Of a DNA stretch of 64,000 nucleotides, positions 18,401 to 26,055 are shown piece after piece. This stretch comes from Lentimicrobium saccharophilum (lineage in GTDB: Bacteria > Bacteroidota > Bacteroidia > Bacteroidales > Lentimicrobiaceae). Both the position numbers and the translations under genes were made by a program. The stretch spans positions 2,947,113-3,011,112 of the forward strand of contig NZ_DF968182.1 in the NCBI RefSeq assembly GCF_001192835.1, written 5' to 3'. How positions within the stretch are numbered: the first letter of the stretch is position 1; each line of letters starts with the position of its first letter. The notes under the pieces were generated by a model that was given only the letters and a program-made list of their open reading frames with translations, was not told where the DNA came from and searched no databases.

Positions 18401-19440
18401 CGCACAATGGGATAGGAAAGCTGTTCCGATGCCAGTCGTGTAACCGGGAATTCGGTGAGTTTCATGGTAAATGCGCCGTTCCCGTCGGTACCTGTCCAGA
18501 GGATATCCGGCTCGGTTTCGTAAATACACAGAATACGCGTGGAAATGGGGATGCCGGCATCCTGCCCGCCAACCTTTCCGGGTTCGGCAAAGGTGCGGGT
18601 TTTGATGGTATACCTGAAAATCCTTCCTTTTTCGGTTCCGGCCCATAAAACGCCCGCCTGCCGCGAGGCTGAAAGGCTGGTAATGACATCGTCGGGAAGA
18701 CTCAGTCGTTGTATTTCAAGGGTTTTCAGATCTGTAACAAGGGCAGGGCCTGAACGCTGGGTAACGAAAAGCAGCTGCCTGCCTCCTGCCTCCTGCAAGG
18801 ACGAAGCGGTAAGTGCGCTGCCGAGGGGCAGGTTCAGAACCTTTAGCAGGCGGTTGCCTTCAAGCCGGAGCAATTCTCCATCCGCGGTAATGCAGTATAA
18901 GGTGCTGCCTGCCATATGAACACGCTTTACCCTTATCGCCGCTGCATCCAAAGGCACGGGAACAAACTGCTTCACGGCTTCGCTGAAACGGAACAGGCCC
19001 CGTCCGTAAACCGATGCCACGGCCCCATGGCCGTCAGCGAAAGCAAGAGAAATATCGTTTTCATAATTGATCTGCTCCGGTTCGTCGGTGAAATAAGCCG
19101 AAAAACTGCCGGTTTCATTGTTATATAAGGCAATCCCCTTGTTTGTCATCAGCCACAGCGGGCCTGAGGCTGAGGGAAAGATCTCCCGGATTACATGGTT
19201 GTGAATACTGCCTGGTCCGCTTCCGGGAAGAAAGGTTTCTATTCCGTGGCCGTCGTAACGGTTCAGCCCGTTCCAGGTGCCAAGCCATATATATCCTTCG
19301 GCATCCCGCGCGATGGCATTGACCGCCCCGTTGCTCAACCCTTCGCGCCGCGATATGGTATGCACCGGGGTGCCGGTTCCGGCATAGAGATCCGGAATCA
19401 GTAAAACTATAAATACCAGCTGGACAATCCGGTTGCGCAT
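15409..19440 (-). CDS. Hybrid two-component system regulator of the PUL (HTCS)
   Basis: 1343 residues from the ATG at 19440; a frame extension to 19602 exists, but MRNRIVQLVFIVLLIPDLYAG is a proper signal peptide and sets the start. Order: periplasmic beta-propeller of two-component-regulator repeats (e.g. GYIWLGTWNGLNRYDG, IWIGTRGFGVYRY; ~25-690), a Y_Y_Y domain (~700-770), one membrane helix (~782-805), histidine kinase with phosphoacceptor His ~841 in NVAHEFRTPLT and an ATPase domain (NLVSNAIKYN, DTGIGI), a receiver domain (VDDDPE; phospho-Asp ~1148 in SDVMMPEMDG) and a C-terminal AraC-type HTH (~1240-1343). Known HTCSs bind a breakdown oligosaccharide in the periplasm and switch on the adjacent PUL. 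Transcribed in the same direction as the PUL. Confidence 0.95.
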   Translation of the reverse strand: MRNRIVQLVFIVLLIPDLYAGTGTPVHTISRREGLSNGAVNAIARDAEGYIWLGTWNGLNRYDGHGIETFLPGSGPGSIHNHVIREIFPSASGPLWLMTNKGIALYNNETGSFSAYFTDEPEQINYENDISLAFADGHGAVASVYGRGLFRFSEAVKQFVPVPLDAAAIRVKRVHMAGSTLYCITADGELLRLEGNRLLKVLNLPLGSALTASSLQEAGGRQLLFVTQRSGPALVTDLKTLEIQRLSLPDDVITSLSASRQAGVLWAGTEKGRIFRYTIKTRTFAEPGKVGGQDAGIPISTRILCIYETEPDILWTGTDGNGAFTMKLTEFPVTRLASEQLSYPIVRSILVTRKNDILVGTKGGGIDVFDAGGRRIRQISAKDGLSNNSVLSFHERPDGSVWVGTDGNGIDLLSSDYRTIRNFPRDFGKETPLVFASVYRIMEDSDGSIYLGTSGYGVIQVRMGKNGDPESCRQLVLDPDQAPGLQKQIVYALTEERPGIIWIGTRGFGVYRYNTIAQRVIAQYNAQTRPGFIRNDDILSLFTDRKGIVWAGSSSGLFSFEPVSADSVKPAGTDVQGGLPNTSIHTIRQDLSGSLWITTNQGLSMIDSTRRNVQSFNINDGLINFEYSDGASFFDKNSGRLLAGGTMGVDIVQTDAIRFSSYFPPVAVNQLLIRNVPVSPDEGSVLLKRMNLQHELELKHNQNSLTFFVSPLAYWGRERHRISYRLLNYADAWEVIPPEQPLAFSNLEAGNYTLQLRVSDENGIWSEVVREIRITVHPPFWRTGWAIAGYIALFFLVQFLIFNAYRRREARRKEAALQEMKISQEKELQAYKIEFFTNVAHEFRTPLTLISSHIHALIEEKKLTSENPRLLKVYNNSLKLQKLVLEIMQFRKLEKGKEPLNIQETDPCSLIREVVSDLELLAAQRNIRCTVDGCESPLSFRTDADKFQRIITNLVSNAIKYNVEGGRVNIRISRQPDRLTVEVQDTGIGIKPELLPRVFEPFGISSAKKRGSFPGYRSTGIGLAVTKGLTELLKGSIRIESQPGTGSTFICTFPEVFQVNTDVPQPGTDVTEPDAWFIEEPESAPAPSDHRSIAENRSLLLLVDDDPEILSLLKDFLQESYNLIFAENGAEAWQKVLAHKPDLIVSDVMMPEMDGIELCRSLRDNFDTSHLPLILLTAKAEIEDRIAGLKAGADSYIPKPFHPEHLRVRIEKLLEVRRNIRNRFAGSDDSLAMIKELPDPFFQKMLSYIDENIDDETLTAEKLCDRMAISRSSLYEKTKSVLGTTPHGMINQRRLSKAATLLLSTQLTVSEIIDQTGFSSRTHFYDLFGKAYNCSPSEYRQRV

Positions 19441-19758
19441 AAGAAAGAGGTTACAATTGCCGGGCGGAAGTAAAATTAGCACAAAATAGCAAACAACGCA
19501 CACAGTAATGCAGGCATAACTTTCTGTAAAAGGATTCAGGGCACTGCAATGCACTGGAAAAATTATCACGGCAATAGATTGCCCTTGCGGGATGAACTTC
19601 AATTTTTTAAGGATATCCCGGAATAATCAATGACCAATGTCTGATCCGGATTCAAATGTAACTGTAATTTTCCGGTGATCGCTGTAATATGCACAAAACT
19701 GCATATCCCGGTGAACAAGCCTGTGGTTAAGGTGTTTAACAGTGGAAAAGTAAAAAGC
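19441..19758. other. Divergent intergenic region
   Basis: 318 bp between the HTCS gene (minus) and the HMGL-like gene (plus). It should hold both promoters, but I see no clear TAnnTTTG on either strand: a TATTTTG-like word (complement of 19482-19488) is the best candidate for the HTCS. No other feature identified. Confidence 0.4.
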
Positions 19759-20769
19759 ATGAACTACCCTGAAAAAGTAACCATTGGCGATATCACTGTC
19801 CGCGACGGATTTCAGCACGAAGAAAAATTTATCCCCACCGAAGCCAAGCTGTGGGTGGCTGAACAGCTTATACTCAGCGGTTTTAAGCACATTGAACTCA
19901 CCAACCTGGGCAATCCCAAAGGGATGCCGCAGTTCAGGGATGCCGATGCCCTGCTCAAAGGCATCCGCAAAAGCAAAGCGGTCGCCCATCTGATCGGCGG
20001 GGTAAGCATCACCGCGGTGACCATCCGCGAAAAAGCCATAGAGCGCGCCATTGAAGCCCGCAAAGAGGGCTGGGGACCCGACCGCATCCTGCTGATGGTT
20101 TCAACCAGCGAATCGCACCACAAAAAAAATTCGGGCCTTTCGCTGGATGAATACTGGAAAATGGCTGAGAAGTACATTCCCCTGGCACACGATGCGGGCA
20201 TCAAGGTAAACGGAACCGTCAGCACCATATGGGGCTGCCCCATCGAAGGACCAACGAAGATGGAAAAAGCGATCGATTTCACCAAACGCTGGCTCGATAT
20301 AGGCGCAAATGATGTGGAGCACGCTGATCACGACGGCTCCGCTTCGCCCGACCGGGTGTACCGTTATTTTTCGATGCTGCTCGACAGCATTCCGAATCCT
20401 GAAAAACACATTGTGCACCTCCACACCACCCGGGGCTGGGGCCTGGCCAATGTGCTGGCCGCTTTGCAGGCGGGCATGACCAATTATGAATCTACCCTCG
20501 GGGGGATAGGCGGGCAGCCGGCCAACTTTGTGGACGGAGTGCCTGTGGCCGGAACCGGCTCATACTATTATAAAGATCCCGGCATTACCGGACTTGTTAC
20601 AACGGAGGATATGGTGGTAATGATGGATGAGATGGGCATTCAAACCAACCTCGACATCGACCGCATCCTGGAAACGGGAGCCATGACGGAACGCATCGTT
20701 GGCCGTCGCCTGCGTTCAGAGTCCATTAAAAACGGCAGAATCCCCAAATCGCTGAGCGGAAAGGCCTGA
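19759..20769 (+). CDS. HMG-CoA lyase-like (HMGL/pyruvate carboxyltransferase fold) protein with substituted active-site Cys
   Basis: 336 residues from the ATG at 19759 (an upstream in-frame ATG at 19675 adds 28 residues that do not fit the family). TIM-barrel HMGL family: TVRDGFQHEEKF at residues 13-24 matches the RDGxQxE metal/substrate motif, and His220 and His222 in HLHTTRG match the second metal motif. The lyase signature around the catalytic cysteine (GLGGCPYA in HMG-CoA lyases) reads GIGGQPAN here, with Gln253 in place of Cys, followed by an ~18-residue insertion (VDGVPVAGTGSYYYKDP) before the conserved TTEDMV. So the fold and metal site are intact but HMG-CoA lyase activity is doubtful; a related aldolase or acyltransferase activity is possible. 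It stands alone. Confidence 0.8.
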   Translation: MNYPEKVTIGDITVRDGFQHEEKFIPTEAKLWVAEQLILSGFKHIELTNLGNPKGMPQFRDADALLKGIRKSKAVAHLIGGVSITAVTIREKAIERAIEARKEGWGPDRILLMVSTSESHHKKNSGLSLDEYWKMAEKYIPLAHDAGIKVNGTVSTIWGCPIEGPTKMEKAIDFTKRWLDIGANDVEHADHDGSASPDRVYRYFSMLLDSIPNPEKHIVHLHTTRGWGLANVLAALQAGMTNYESTLGGIGGQPANFVDGVPVAGTGSYYYKDPGITGLVTTEDMVVMMDEMGIQTNLDIDRILETGAMTERIVGRRLRSESIKNGRIPKSLSGKA

Positions 20770-20835
20770 GCAAAACACCATGCCCTGCCACACAGGGTGA
20801 CAGGGTGAAAATTTATTAAATCTGTTTATTCCGGA

Positions 20836-21261
20836 TCAGAATGGCAGGTCATCTTCCGGCTCCTGCACAGGCGGGGGTGCCGGTTGTGCAGATGGCTGAT
20901 TTTCCTGGTAAGAGGAAGAATCGTTCGACTGCCTTGATCCCAGCAGGTTCAGCGTATCCCCTTCTATTTCGGTTATGTAGCGCTTTTGTCCGTCTTTTTC
21001 GTAGGAGCGGTTCCGGATACGGCCCTCGATATATACCTGGGAACCTTTCCTCAGGAATTTCTCGGCGATCTCGGCCAGTCCGCGCCAGAGGATAATGTTA
21101 TGCCATTCCGTTTGCTCCATCTCCTGCCCTTCGCGGTTGCGGTAAGTTTCAGTGGTGGCCAGCGAAAATGATGCCTTCTTCACACCCTTGTCAAAATTCT
21201 GAATTTCAGGATCCCTGCCCAGATTACCAATCAGGATCGCCTTGTTGACACCTCTTGCCAT
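20836..21261 (-). CDS. ssb: Single-stranded DNA-binding protein
   Basis: 141 residues. OB-fold domain (NKAILIGNLGRDPEI, FSLATTETYRN, TEWHNIILWRGLAEIAEKFLRKGSQVYIEGRI, ~5-105), a disordered Gln/Pro-rich linker, and the acidic C-terminal tip EDDLPF that recruits replication and repair partners. Coats single-stranded DNA during replication, recombination and repair. It has its own strong promoter upstream. Confidence 0.97.
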   Translation of the reverse strand: MARGVNKAILIGNLGRDPEIQNFDKGVKKASFSLATTETYRNREGQEMEQTEWHNIILWRGLAEIAEKFLRKGSQVYIEGRIRNRSYEKDGQKRYITEIEGDTLNLLGSRQSNDSSSYQENQPSAQPAPPPVQEPEDDLPF

Positions 21262-21290
21262 ATTGCTTTTTGTTTAGCCTGTTATAGTGA

Positions 21291-21322
21291 CAAATATACT
21301 GCATAACACCACGAAAAACAAA
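21291..21322 (-). promoter_or_regulatory. ssb promoter
   Basis: On the minus strand TTTG (complement of 21319-21322), 20 bp, then TATATTTG (complement of 21291-21298), matching the Bacteroidota -33/-7 consensus. It lies ~30 bp before the ssb start codon. Confidence 0.8.
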
Positions 21323-21356
21323 CGGAATTTCTCCCCTGTCCCCCGCTCACTCCACA

Positions 21357-21600
21357 TGTGCAGCGCACCGCGACATCATCAGGTGCAGCCTGCCCCGCCA
21401 ACGGCGGTGGCGCACCGAAACATTATCAGGTGCAACGCACCGTAACATTAATAGGTGCAGCGCACCGTAATATCAATAGGTGCAGAGCACCGTGACATCA
21501 ATAGGTGCAGCGCACCGAAACATTAATAGGTGCAGCGCACCGCGACATCATAGGTGCAGCGCACCGCGACATCATAGGTGCAGCGCACCGTAACATTAAT
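21357..21600. repeat. 25-bp tandem repeat with palindromic core, nine copies
   Basis: GCACCG recurs at 21365, 21412, 21437, 21462, 21487, 21512, 21537, 21561 and 21585, i.e. a 24-25-bp period, with one interrupted longer unit (21366-21411). The unit is roughly AGGTGCAGCGCACCG followed by [TC][AG]ACATnA; GGTGC-AGC-GCACC is an inverted repeat. It lies in the 371-bp gap between ssb and mutY, on the downstream side of mutY and upstream side of ssb. Confidence 0.9.
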
Positions 21601-21632
21601 TACCCTGCCGTCCGGAGATAATTATTTGAATT

Positions 21633-22706
21633 TCAAAGACCCTGCATATTCCCTGCCCGCCAATGCAGGTATCTATCCGTCAGCCGGGACACGGGCAGTC
21701 CGGTAACCAGCGGATCTTCCATCACCCGGTAATCTCCGGCTTCAAAGGCTTCTCCGGTCTGATAACCGGAAATCTCGTAAAAACGCGCATGGATGATCTG
21801 ATGGGTCAGGATATGCCGGTAATCTTTCGGATTTACCGCTATTATTTCCTCCAGCTCCCCGCCTTGATTTACGACCGGATGGGCACTCACTTCCGCCGGG
21901 CCAAGCAGGTGATCGGCTTCAATCAGCGGCAGTTCCCAGAGATTCTGCCAGATATCGCCCTGCGGGCGTTGCTGCATCAGCACCTTACCGCCGCCAACGC
22001 GAACATAAAGATAGGTGAACCAGCGCTCCCGCCTGGAGATTTCCTTCTTCTTCACAGGCAGCCTATCAACCATCTGATTGCCAAAGGCAAAGCAGTCGTT
22101 CCGGAAGATACACTGTCCGCAACCGGGATTGGCGGGTTTGCAGCAGAGCGCCCCGAATTCCATCACGGCCTGATTGTAGGTACCGGGATCATCCCTGTCG
22201 ATCAGCGCCGAGGAACGCTCCCACACCTTGTTAAATGAGGCTGTTGTGCCCGCCATCGCTTCAATGCCAAATATCCGTGAAAAAACCCTGACCACATTCC
22301 CGTCCACCACGGGGACCGGCTCGTGGCTGCAAATGGAGGCGATGGCAGCGGCGGTGTACTTCCCGATGCCTTTCAGCCTGAGCAGCTGATGACAGGTTTC
22401 CGGAAATACCCCCGCGTATTCCTGAACAATCCTGCGGGCGGTATGGTGCATATTGCGGGCGCGGCTGTAATAGCCCAGACCTTTCCAAACCGAAAGCACC
22501 TCCTGTTCATCGGCTTCAGCAAGTTGTCTCACATCATGGAAACGGGCAATAAAGCGCTCATAATAGGCAAGCCCCTGATCGACACGGGTTTGCTGAAGAA
22601 TAATTTCCGAAACCCATATCCGGTAAGGGTCAAGCGTTTGCCGCCAGGGCAAATCCCTTTTATTCAAATTGTACCATTGGATTATCTTCCGCTGAAAATC
22701 GTTCAT
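21633..22706 (-). CDS. mutY: A/G-specific adenine glycosylase
   Basis: 357 residues; removes adenine mispaired with 8-oxoguanine. HhH-GPD domain (SEIILQQTRVDQ with catalytic Glu near residue 34; LKGIGKYTAAAIAS hairpin; catalytic Asp in PVVDGNVVRV). It also has an iron-sulfur loop C-x6-C-x2-C-x5-C (CKPANPGCGQCIFRNDC, ~195-211) and a C-terminal NUDIX-like 8-oxoG-recognition domain (WFTYLYVRVGGGKVLMQQRP onward). Diverges from the HU gene across a 132-bp shared upstream region. Confidence 0.96.
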   Translation of the reverse strand: MNDFQRKIIQWYNLNKRDLPWRQTLDPYRIWVSEIILQQTRVDQGLAYYERFIARFHDVRQLAEADEQEVLSVWKGLGYYSRARNMHHTARRIVQEYAGVFPETCHQLLRLKGIGKYTAAAIASICSHEPVPVVDGNVVRVFSRIFGIEAMAGTTASFNKVWERSSALIDRDDPGTYNQAVMEFGALCCKPANPGCGQCIFRNDCFAFGNQMVDRLPVKKKEISRRERWFTYLYVRVGGGKVLMQQRPQGDIWQNLWELPLIEADHLLGPAEVSAHPVVNQGGELEEIIAVNPKDYRHILTHQIIHARFYEISGYQTGEAFEAGDYRVMEDPLVTGLPVSRLTDRYLHWRAGNMQGL

Positions 22707-22782
22707 TTTGCTGAAAATATCTTAAATTGAGGCAATTGCCCCTAAAAAAACTGCATTTTTTTCGTTTTGTTTTAAAAACCTT

Positions 22783-22790
22783 TATATTTG
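22783..22790 (+). promoter_or_regulatory. -7 element of the HU gene
   Basis: TATATTTG, followed by CAGCCCG, ~50 bp before the HU start codon. It lies downstream of an in-frame alternative ATG region beginning at 22788, so it supports the start at 22839. The -33 region is T-rich but has no exact TTTG at the usual distance. Confidence 0.65.
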
Positions 22791-22838
22791 CAGCCCGTTA
22801 AAAAATTTATTCTCAAATCTTTAAAAAACTCAATCAAC

Positions 22839-23123
22839 ATGACAAAAGCAGAAATTGTAGCTGAAATTGCTAGTAAGACCAATATTGAAAAGGTTGCTGT
22901 ACAGCAGACTGTTGAGGCTTTCATGGATGCAGTGAAAAATTCACTGGCCAATGGTGAAAACGTTTACCTCAGGGGCTTTGGCAGCTTCACTACAAAGAGA
23001 AGGGCTGAAAAAACCGGTCGTAACATTTCAAAGAATACCACGATCATCATCCCGGCTCACAATATTCCCGCTTTTAAACCTGCCAAGACCTTCGTCAACG
23101 AAGTTAAGAACAAGGTAAAATAA
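22839..23123 (+). CDS. HU-family DNA-binding protein
   Basis: 94 residues, the usual HU length. MTKAEIVAEIASKTNI start, GFGSFTTKRR and the arm region NISKNTTIIIPAHNIPAFKPAKTF, C-terminal EVKNKVK. It is a nucleoid-associated protein that bends DNA. Start chosen at the second Met (22839) because the first would lie on the -7 element. It is followed at 31 bp by the 29-residue ribosomal-protein-like gene and then RNase G. Confidence 0.95.
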   Translation: MTKAEIVAEIASKTNIEKVAVQQTVEAFMDAVKNSLANGENVYLRGFGSFTTKRRAEKTGRNISKNTTIIIPAHNIPAFKPAKTFVNEVKNKVK

Positions 23124-23154
23124 GCTGTTGTTCATCTTTTAAAATCAATTTATC

Positions 23155-23244
23155 ATGCCCAGCGGAAAAAAAAGAAAAAGACATAAAATGGCAACGCACA
23201 AGCGGAAAAAACGCTTGCGCAAGAACAGACATAAAAAGAAATAA
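23155..23244 (+). CDS. 29-residue basic ribosomal-protein-like peptide (AURKAIP1/COX24, bS22/mS38 type)
   Basis: ATG at 23155, TAA at 23242-23244. MPSGKKRKRHKMATHKRKKR followed by LRKNRHKKK: more than half Lys/Arg, with the KKRKRHKM...HKRKKRLRK pattern of the small-subunit protein family that includes mycobacterial bS22 and mitochondrial mS38. It presumably binds 16S rRNA near the decoding site. Too short for default gene callers, so easily missed. Lies between HU and RNase G, before a hairpin. Confidence 0.8.
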   Translation: MPSGKKRKRHKMATHKRKKRLRKNRHKKK

Positions 23245-23264
23245 GTTTTCTTGATTTGGGAAAA

Positions 23265-23309
23265 CCACTGCATGCCCCCATGTATATTACCATCGGGGGC
23301 ATGTAGTGG
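23265..23309 (+). terminator. Long hairpin after the HU / bS22-like genes
   Basis: CCACTGCATGCCCCC (23265-23279) pairs with GGGGGCATGTAGTGG (23295-23309): 15 pairs with one G-T, loop of 15 nt. It is followed on the plus strand by AAAAATTCC rather than T-rich sequence, so it may act as a 3' end stabiliser or a bidirectional terminator separating the HU transcript from rng. Confidence 0.6.
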
Positions 23310-23403
23310 AAAAATTCCTGCTACTGTCAGGTTTACTGTTAAACCCGGGGGTTAAACAGCTATAACCATTTGCAGCCCTTACTACATCTTAAAAATCAGG
23401 ATT

Positions 23404-24954
23404 TTGAATAAGGAACTGATTATCGATGCCGGTCTTTCGGAAGTGAACATTGCTTTACTTGAAGACAAAGACCTCGTCGAACTCAACAAAGAAAAAAGCA
23501 ATAATAATTTTTCGGTAGGTGACATTTATCTCGGTCGGGTAAAAAAGATTATGCCCGGGCTGAATGCTGCTTTTGTTGATGTCGGTTACGAAAAAGACGC
23601 TTTTCTCCATTATCTTGACCTCGGCCCCCAGGTCAACTCGCTCAACAAGCTGCTGAAGCTCAGCCTTACCGGAAAACCGGATGTCCCTACCATAGGGGAT
23701 ATGGAACCTGAGCCGGACATTGAAAAAACCGGCAAGATCACCTCGGTGCTTACCCAGAACCAGCAGGTACTGATACAGATTGCCAAGGAACCCATCTCCA
23801 CCAAGGGGCCCAGGGTTTCGTCGGAAATTTCATTTGCCGGCCGTTACCTGGTGCTGGTGCCTTTCTCCACAAGGGTTTCCGTTTCGCAGAAGATCAAGAG
23901 CGTGGAAGAACGCAACAGGCTCAAGCGACTCATTACCAGCATTAAGCCCAGGAATTTCGGGGTAATTATCCGTACGGTAGCCGAAAACAAAAAGGTGGCT
24001 GACCTCGATGCCGATCTGCGCAACCTCACCGCGAAATGGGATGCCTTGATTGCCAAACTGCCGGGCGCCAAAGCGCCCCAGCGCATCCTGAGCGAGATAG
24101 ACCGCACCACTGCCATCCTCCGCGACCTGCTTAACGAGTCGTTTAACAATATCCATGTTAACGATGCAGGCATCTATGAAGAAATTAAGGCGTACATAAA
24201 GACTATTGCGCCCGATAAGGTCGAAATCGTAAAGCTCTTCAAAGGCAAAGTGCCCATTTTCGAGCACTTTGGCATCGACAAGCAGATCAAGAATTCTTTC
24301 GGGAAAATCATCACCATCAAAAGCGGGGTTTACCTCATTATTGAGCATACCGAAGCCCTGCATGTAATCGACGTAAACAGCGGCCACCGGGTAAATTCGG
24401 AGATCTCTCAGGAGATGAACGCCCTGGCTGTTAACCTCGAAGCAGCTGCCGAAATTGCCCGACAGCTCCGCCTGCGCGATATGGGCGGAATCATTGTGGT
24501 GGACTTTATTGATATGCACGAAGGAGGCAACCGCCGCAAGCTTTACCAGAAGCTGAAAGAGGAAATGGCAAAAGACCATGCCAAGCATACCATTCTGCCA
24601 CCCAGCAAATTCGGCCTGGTGCAGATCACCCGTCAGCGCGTAAGGCCCGAAATGAATGTGCAGATCCTCGAGAAATGCCCGGCCTGCGGCGGAACCGGCG
24701 AAATAAAACCCAGCATCATTCACATCGATCAGATAGAAAATAACATCCGCTACCTGATCCACGACCAGAATGAACCTTACATTAAAATAAACCTCCACCC
24801 CTTTGTCTATTCCTACCTTGTGCATGGATTCCCGTCCATCCGCATGAAATGGTATTTTAAATTCAAACGCTGGATCAGGCTCACCCCTATGCCATCCTAC
24901 CATTTCCTGGAATATCATTTCTTCAACAAGGTGGATGACGAGATAAAAATGTAA
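23404..24954 (+). CDS. rng: Ribonuclease G/E family endoribonuclease
   Basis: 516 residues; matures 16S rRNA and degrades mRNA. TTG start at 23404 (NKELIIDAG...LLEDKDLVELNKE is the family N-terminus and no ATG fits). S1 domain ~37-130 with a small insertion (KLLKLSLTGKPDVPTIGDMEP), catalytic Asp in HVIDVNSGH (~325) and VVDFIDMHEGGNRRKL (~368), zinc-link CPACGGTG (~427). It lacks the long disordered C-terminal degradosome scaffold of RNase E. Just upstream is a GTTAAAC direct repeat (23338-23357). Confidence 0.95.
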   Translation: MNKELIIDAGLSEVNIALLEDKDLVELNKEKSNNNFSVGDIYLGRVKKIMPGLNAAFVDVGYEKDAFLHYLDLGPQVNSLNKLLKLSLTGKPDVPTIGDMEPEPDIEKTGKITSVLTQNQQVLIQIAKEPISTKGPRVSSEISFAGRYLVLVPFSTRVSVSQKIKSVEERNRLKRLITSIKPRNFGVIIRTVAENKKVADLDADLRNLTAKWDALIAKLPGAKAPQRILSEIDRTTAILRDLLNESFNNIHVNDAGIYEEIKAYIKTIAPDKVEIVKLFKGKVPIFEHFGIDKQIKNSFGKIITIKSGVYLIIEHTEALHVIDVNSGHRVNSEISQEMNALAVNLEAAAEIARQLRLRDMGGIIVVDFIDMHEGGNRRKLYQKLKEEMAKDHAKHTILPPSKFGLVQITRQRVRPEMNVQILEKCPACGGTGEIKPSIIHIDQIENNIRYLIHDQNEPYIKINLHPFVYSYLVHGFPSIRMKWYFKFKRWIRLTPMPSYHFLEYHFFNKVDDEIKM

Positions 24955-25001
24955 GGAACCGCCCGTTCTGTATAAAAGCAGTTTCCTAAAGATTTTCGCA
25001 G

Positions 25002-25009
25002 TATTTTTG
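25002..25009 (+). promoter_or_regulatory. -7 element of trpS
   Basis: TATTTTTG, ~50 bp before the trpS ATG, fits TAnnTTTG. No -33 TTTG at the expected distance. Confidence 0.5.
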
Positions 25010-25059
25010 TACCGGGCTTTCAGCGATAAGAGTCCGGTTTTTTTTACCCAAACATTGTT

Positions 25060-26055
25060 ATGGATACAGTTGTCAGCGGCATCAGGCCCACAGGAAACCT
25101 TCACCTCGGTAATTATTTCGGAGCACTGAAGAATTTTATCAAAATGCAGAATGAAAATAACTGCTATTTCTTTATTGCTGATTACCACTCTCTTACCACC
25201 CACCCTACCCCTGCCGACCTGCATGGCAATGTAAAAAGTGTGCTGATTGACTACCTGGCTGCCGGGCTCGATCCCGAAAAGGCGACCCTTTACCTGCAAA
25301 GCGACCTGCCCGAAACCGCCGAACTCTATCTGTTCCTCAATATGAACGCCTACCTGGGCGAGCTGGAGCGTGTGACCTCCTTCAAGGACAAAGCCCGCTC
25401 ACAACCCGACAACATCAACGCCGGTTTGCTGACCTACCCGACGCTGATGGCCGCCGACATCATCATCCACAAGGCGCACAAGGTACCCGTAGGCAAAGAC
25501 CAGGAACAGCACCTAGAGATGACCCGCACCTTTGCCAACCGCTTTAACCGCCTGTATAAGGTGGATTATTTCCCCGAGCCGGTGGCCTATAACTTCGGCG
25601 AGCAGCTGATAAAAATCCCCGGCCTCGACGGCAGCACCAAAATGGGCAAGTCGGAAGGCGAAGGCAATGCCATCTTCCTGAACGACGAGCCGGCCGTTAT
25701 CCGCAAAAAGATTATGAAAGCCGTTACCGACAGCGGCCCCACCGAGCCCAACCAGCCCAAACCTCAGGCCATCGAAAATATCTTCGCCCTGATGAAAGCG
25801 CTCTCAGCGCCCGACACCCTCGCGCATTTCGAGGAGGCATACAACGAATGCCGCATCCGTTACGGTGATATGAAAAAACAACTGGCCGAAGATGCCATCG
25901 CCTTTACAGAGCCTTTCCGTGAAAAGATGCGCGAACTCGCCGCTGACGACAACTACCTGCGCAGGGTGGTAAATATGGGTAAAGAAAAAGCCCATGCCAG
26001 TGCCGGACAAACCATCCGGGAGGTAAGGGAAATTATCGGGTTTAAGAGTTTCTGA
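25060..26055 (+). CDS. trpS: Tryptophanyl-tRNA synthetase
   Basis: 331 residues, normal length. Class I synthetase: TGNLHLGNYFG (HIGH-type, residues 11-21), PVGKDQEQHLEMTRTFANRFN, and KMGKSEGEGN (KMSKS-type, near residue 195). It charges tRNA-Trp. Stands on its own between rng and the truB operon, which runs the other way. Confidence 0.97.
   Translation: MDTVVSGIRPTGNLHLGNYFGALKNFIKMQNENNCYFFIADYHSLTTHPTPADLHGNVKSVLIDYLAAGLDPEKATLYLQSDLPETAELYLFLNMNAYLGELERVTSFKDKARSQPDNINAGLLTYPTLMAADIIIHKAHKVPVGKDQEQHLEMTRTFANRFNRLYKVDYFPEPVAYNFGEQLIKIPGLDGSTKMGKSEGEGNAIFLNDEPAVIRKKIMKAVTDSGPTEPNQPKPQAIENIFALMKALSAPDTLAHFEEAYNECRIRYGDMKKQLAEDAIAFTEPFREKMRELAADDNYLRRVVNMGKEKAHASAGQTIREVREIIGFKSF

Noticed and set aside
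17686-18648. Plus-strand open frame of 320 codons inside the HTCS gene
   Set aside because: The opposite strand encodes the periplasmic propeller repeats without interruption; the frame is a shadow.
20783-20797. Terminator hairpin CCCTG-CCACA-CAGGG between the HMGL-like gene and ssb
   Set aside because: Only five pairs and no T-run on either strand.
21357-21600. CRISPR-like array
   Set aside because: The period is only 24-25 bp and the spacing between palindromic cores is itself conserved; there are no unique spacers and no cas genes.
23830-25299. Long minus-strand open frame of 489 codons opposite rng and trpS
   Set aside because: It runs antisense through two well-supported essential genes, and its translation shows no recognisable domain; it is a codon-bias shadow.
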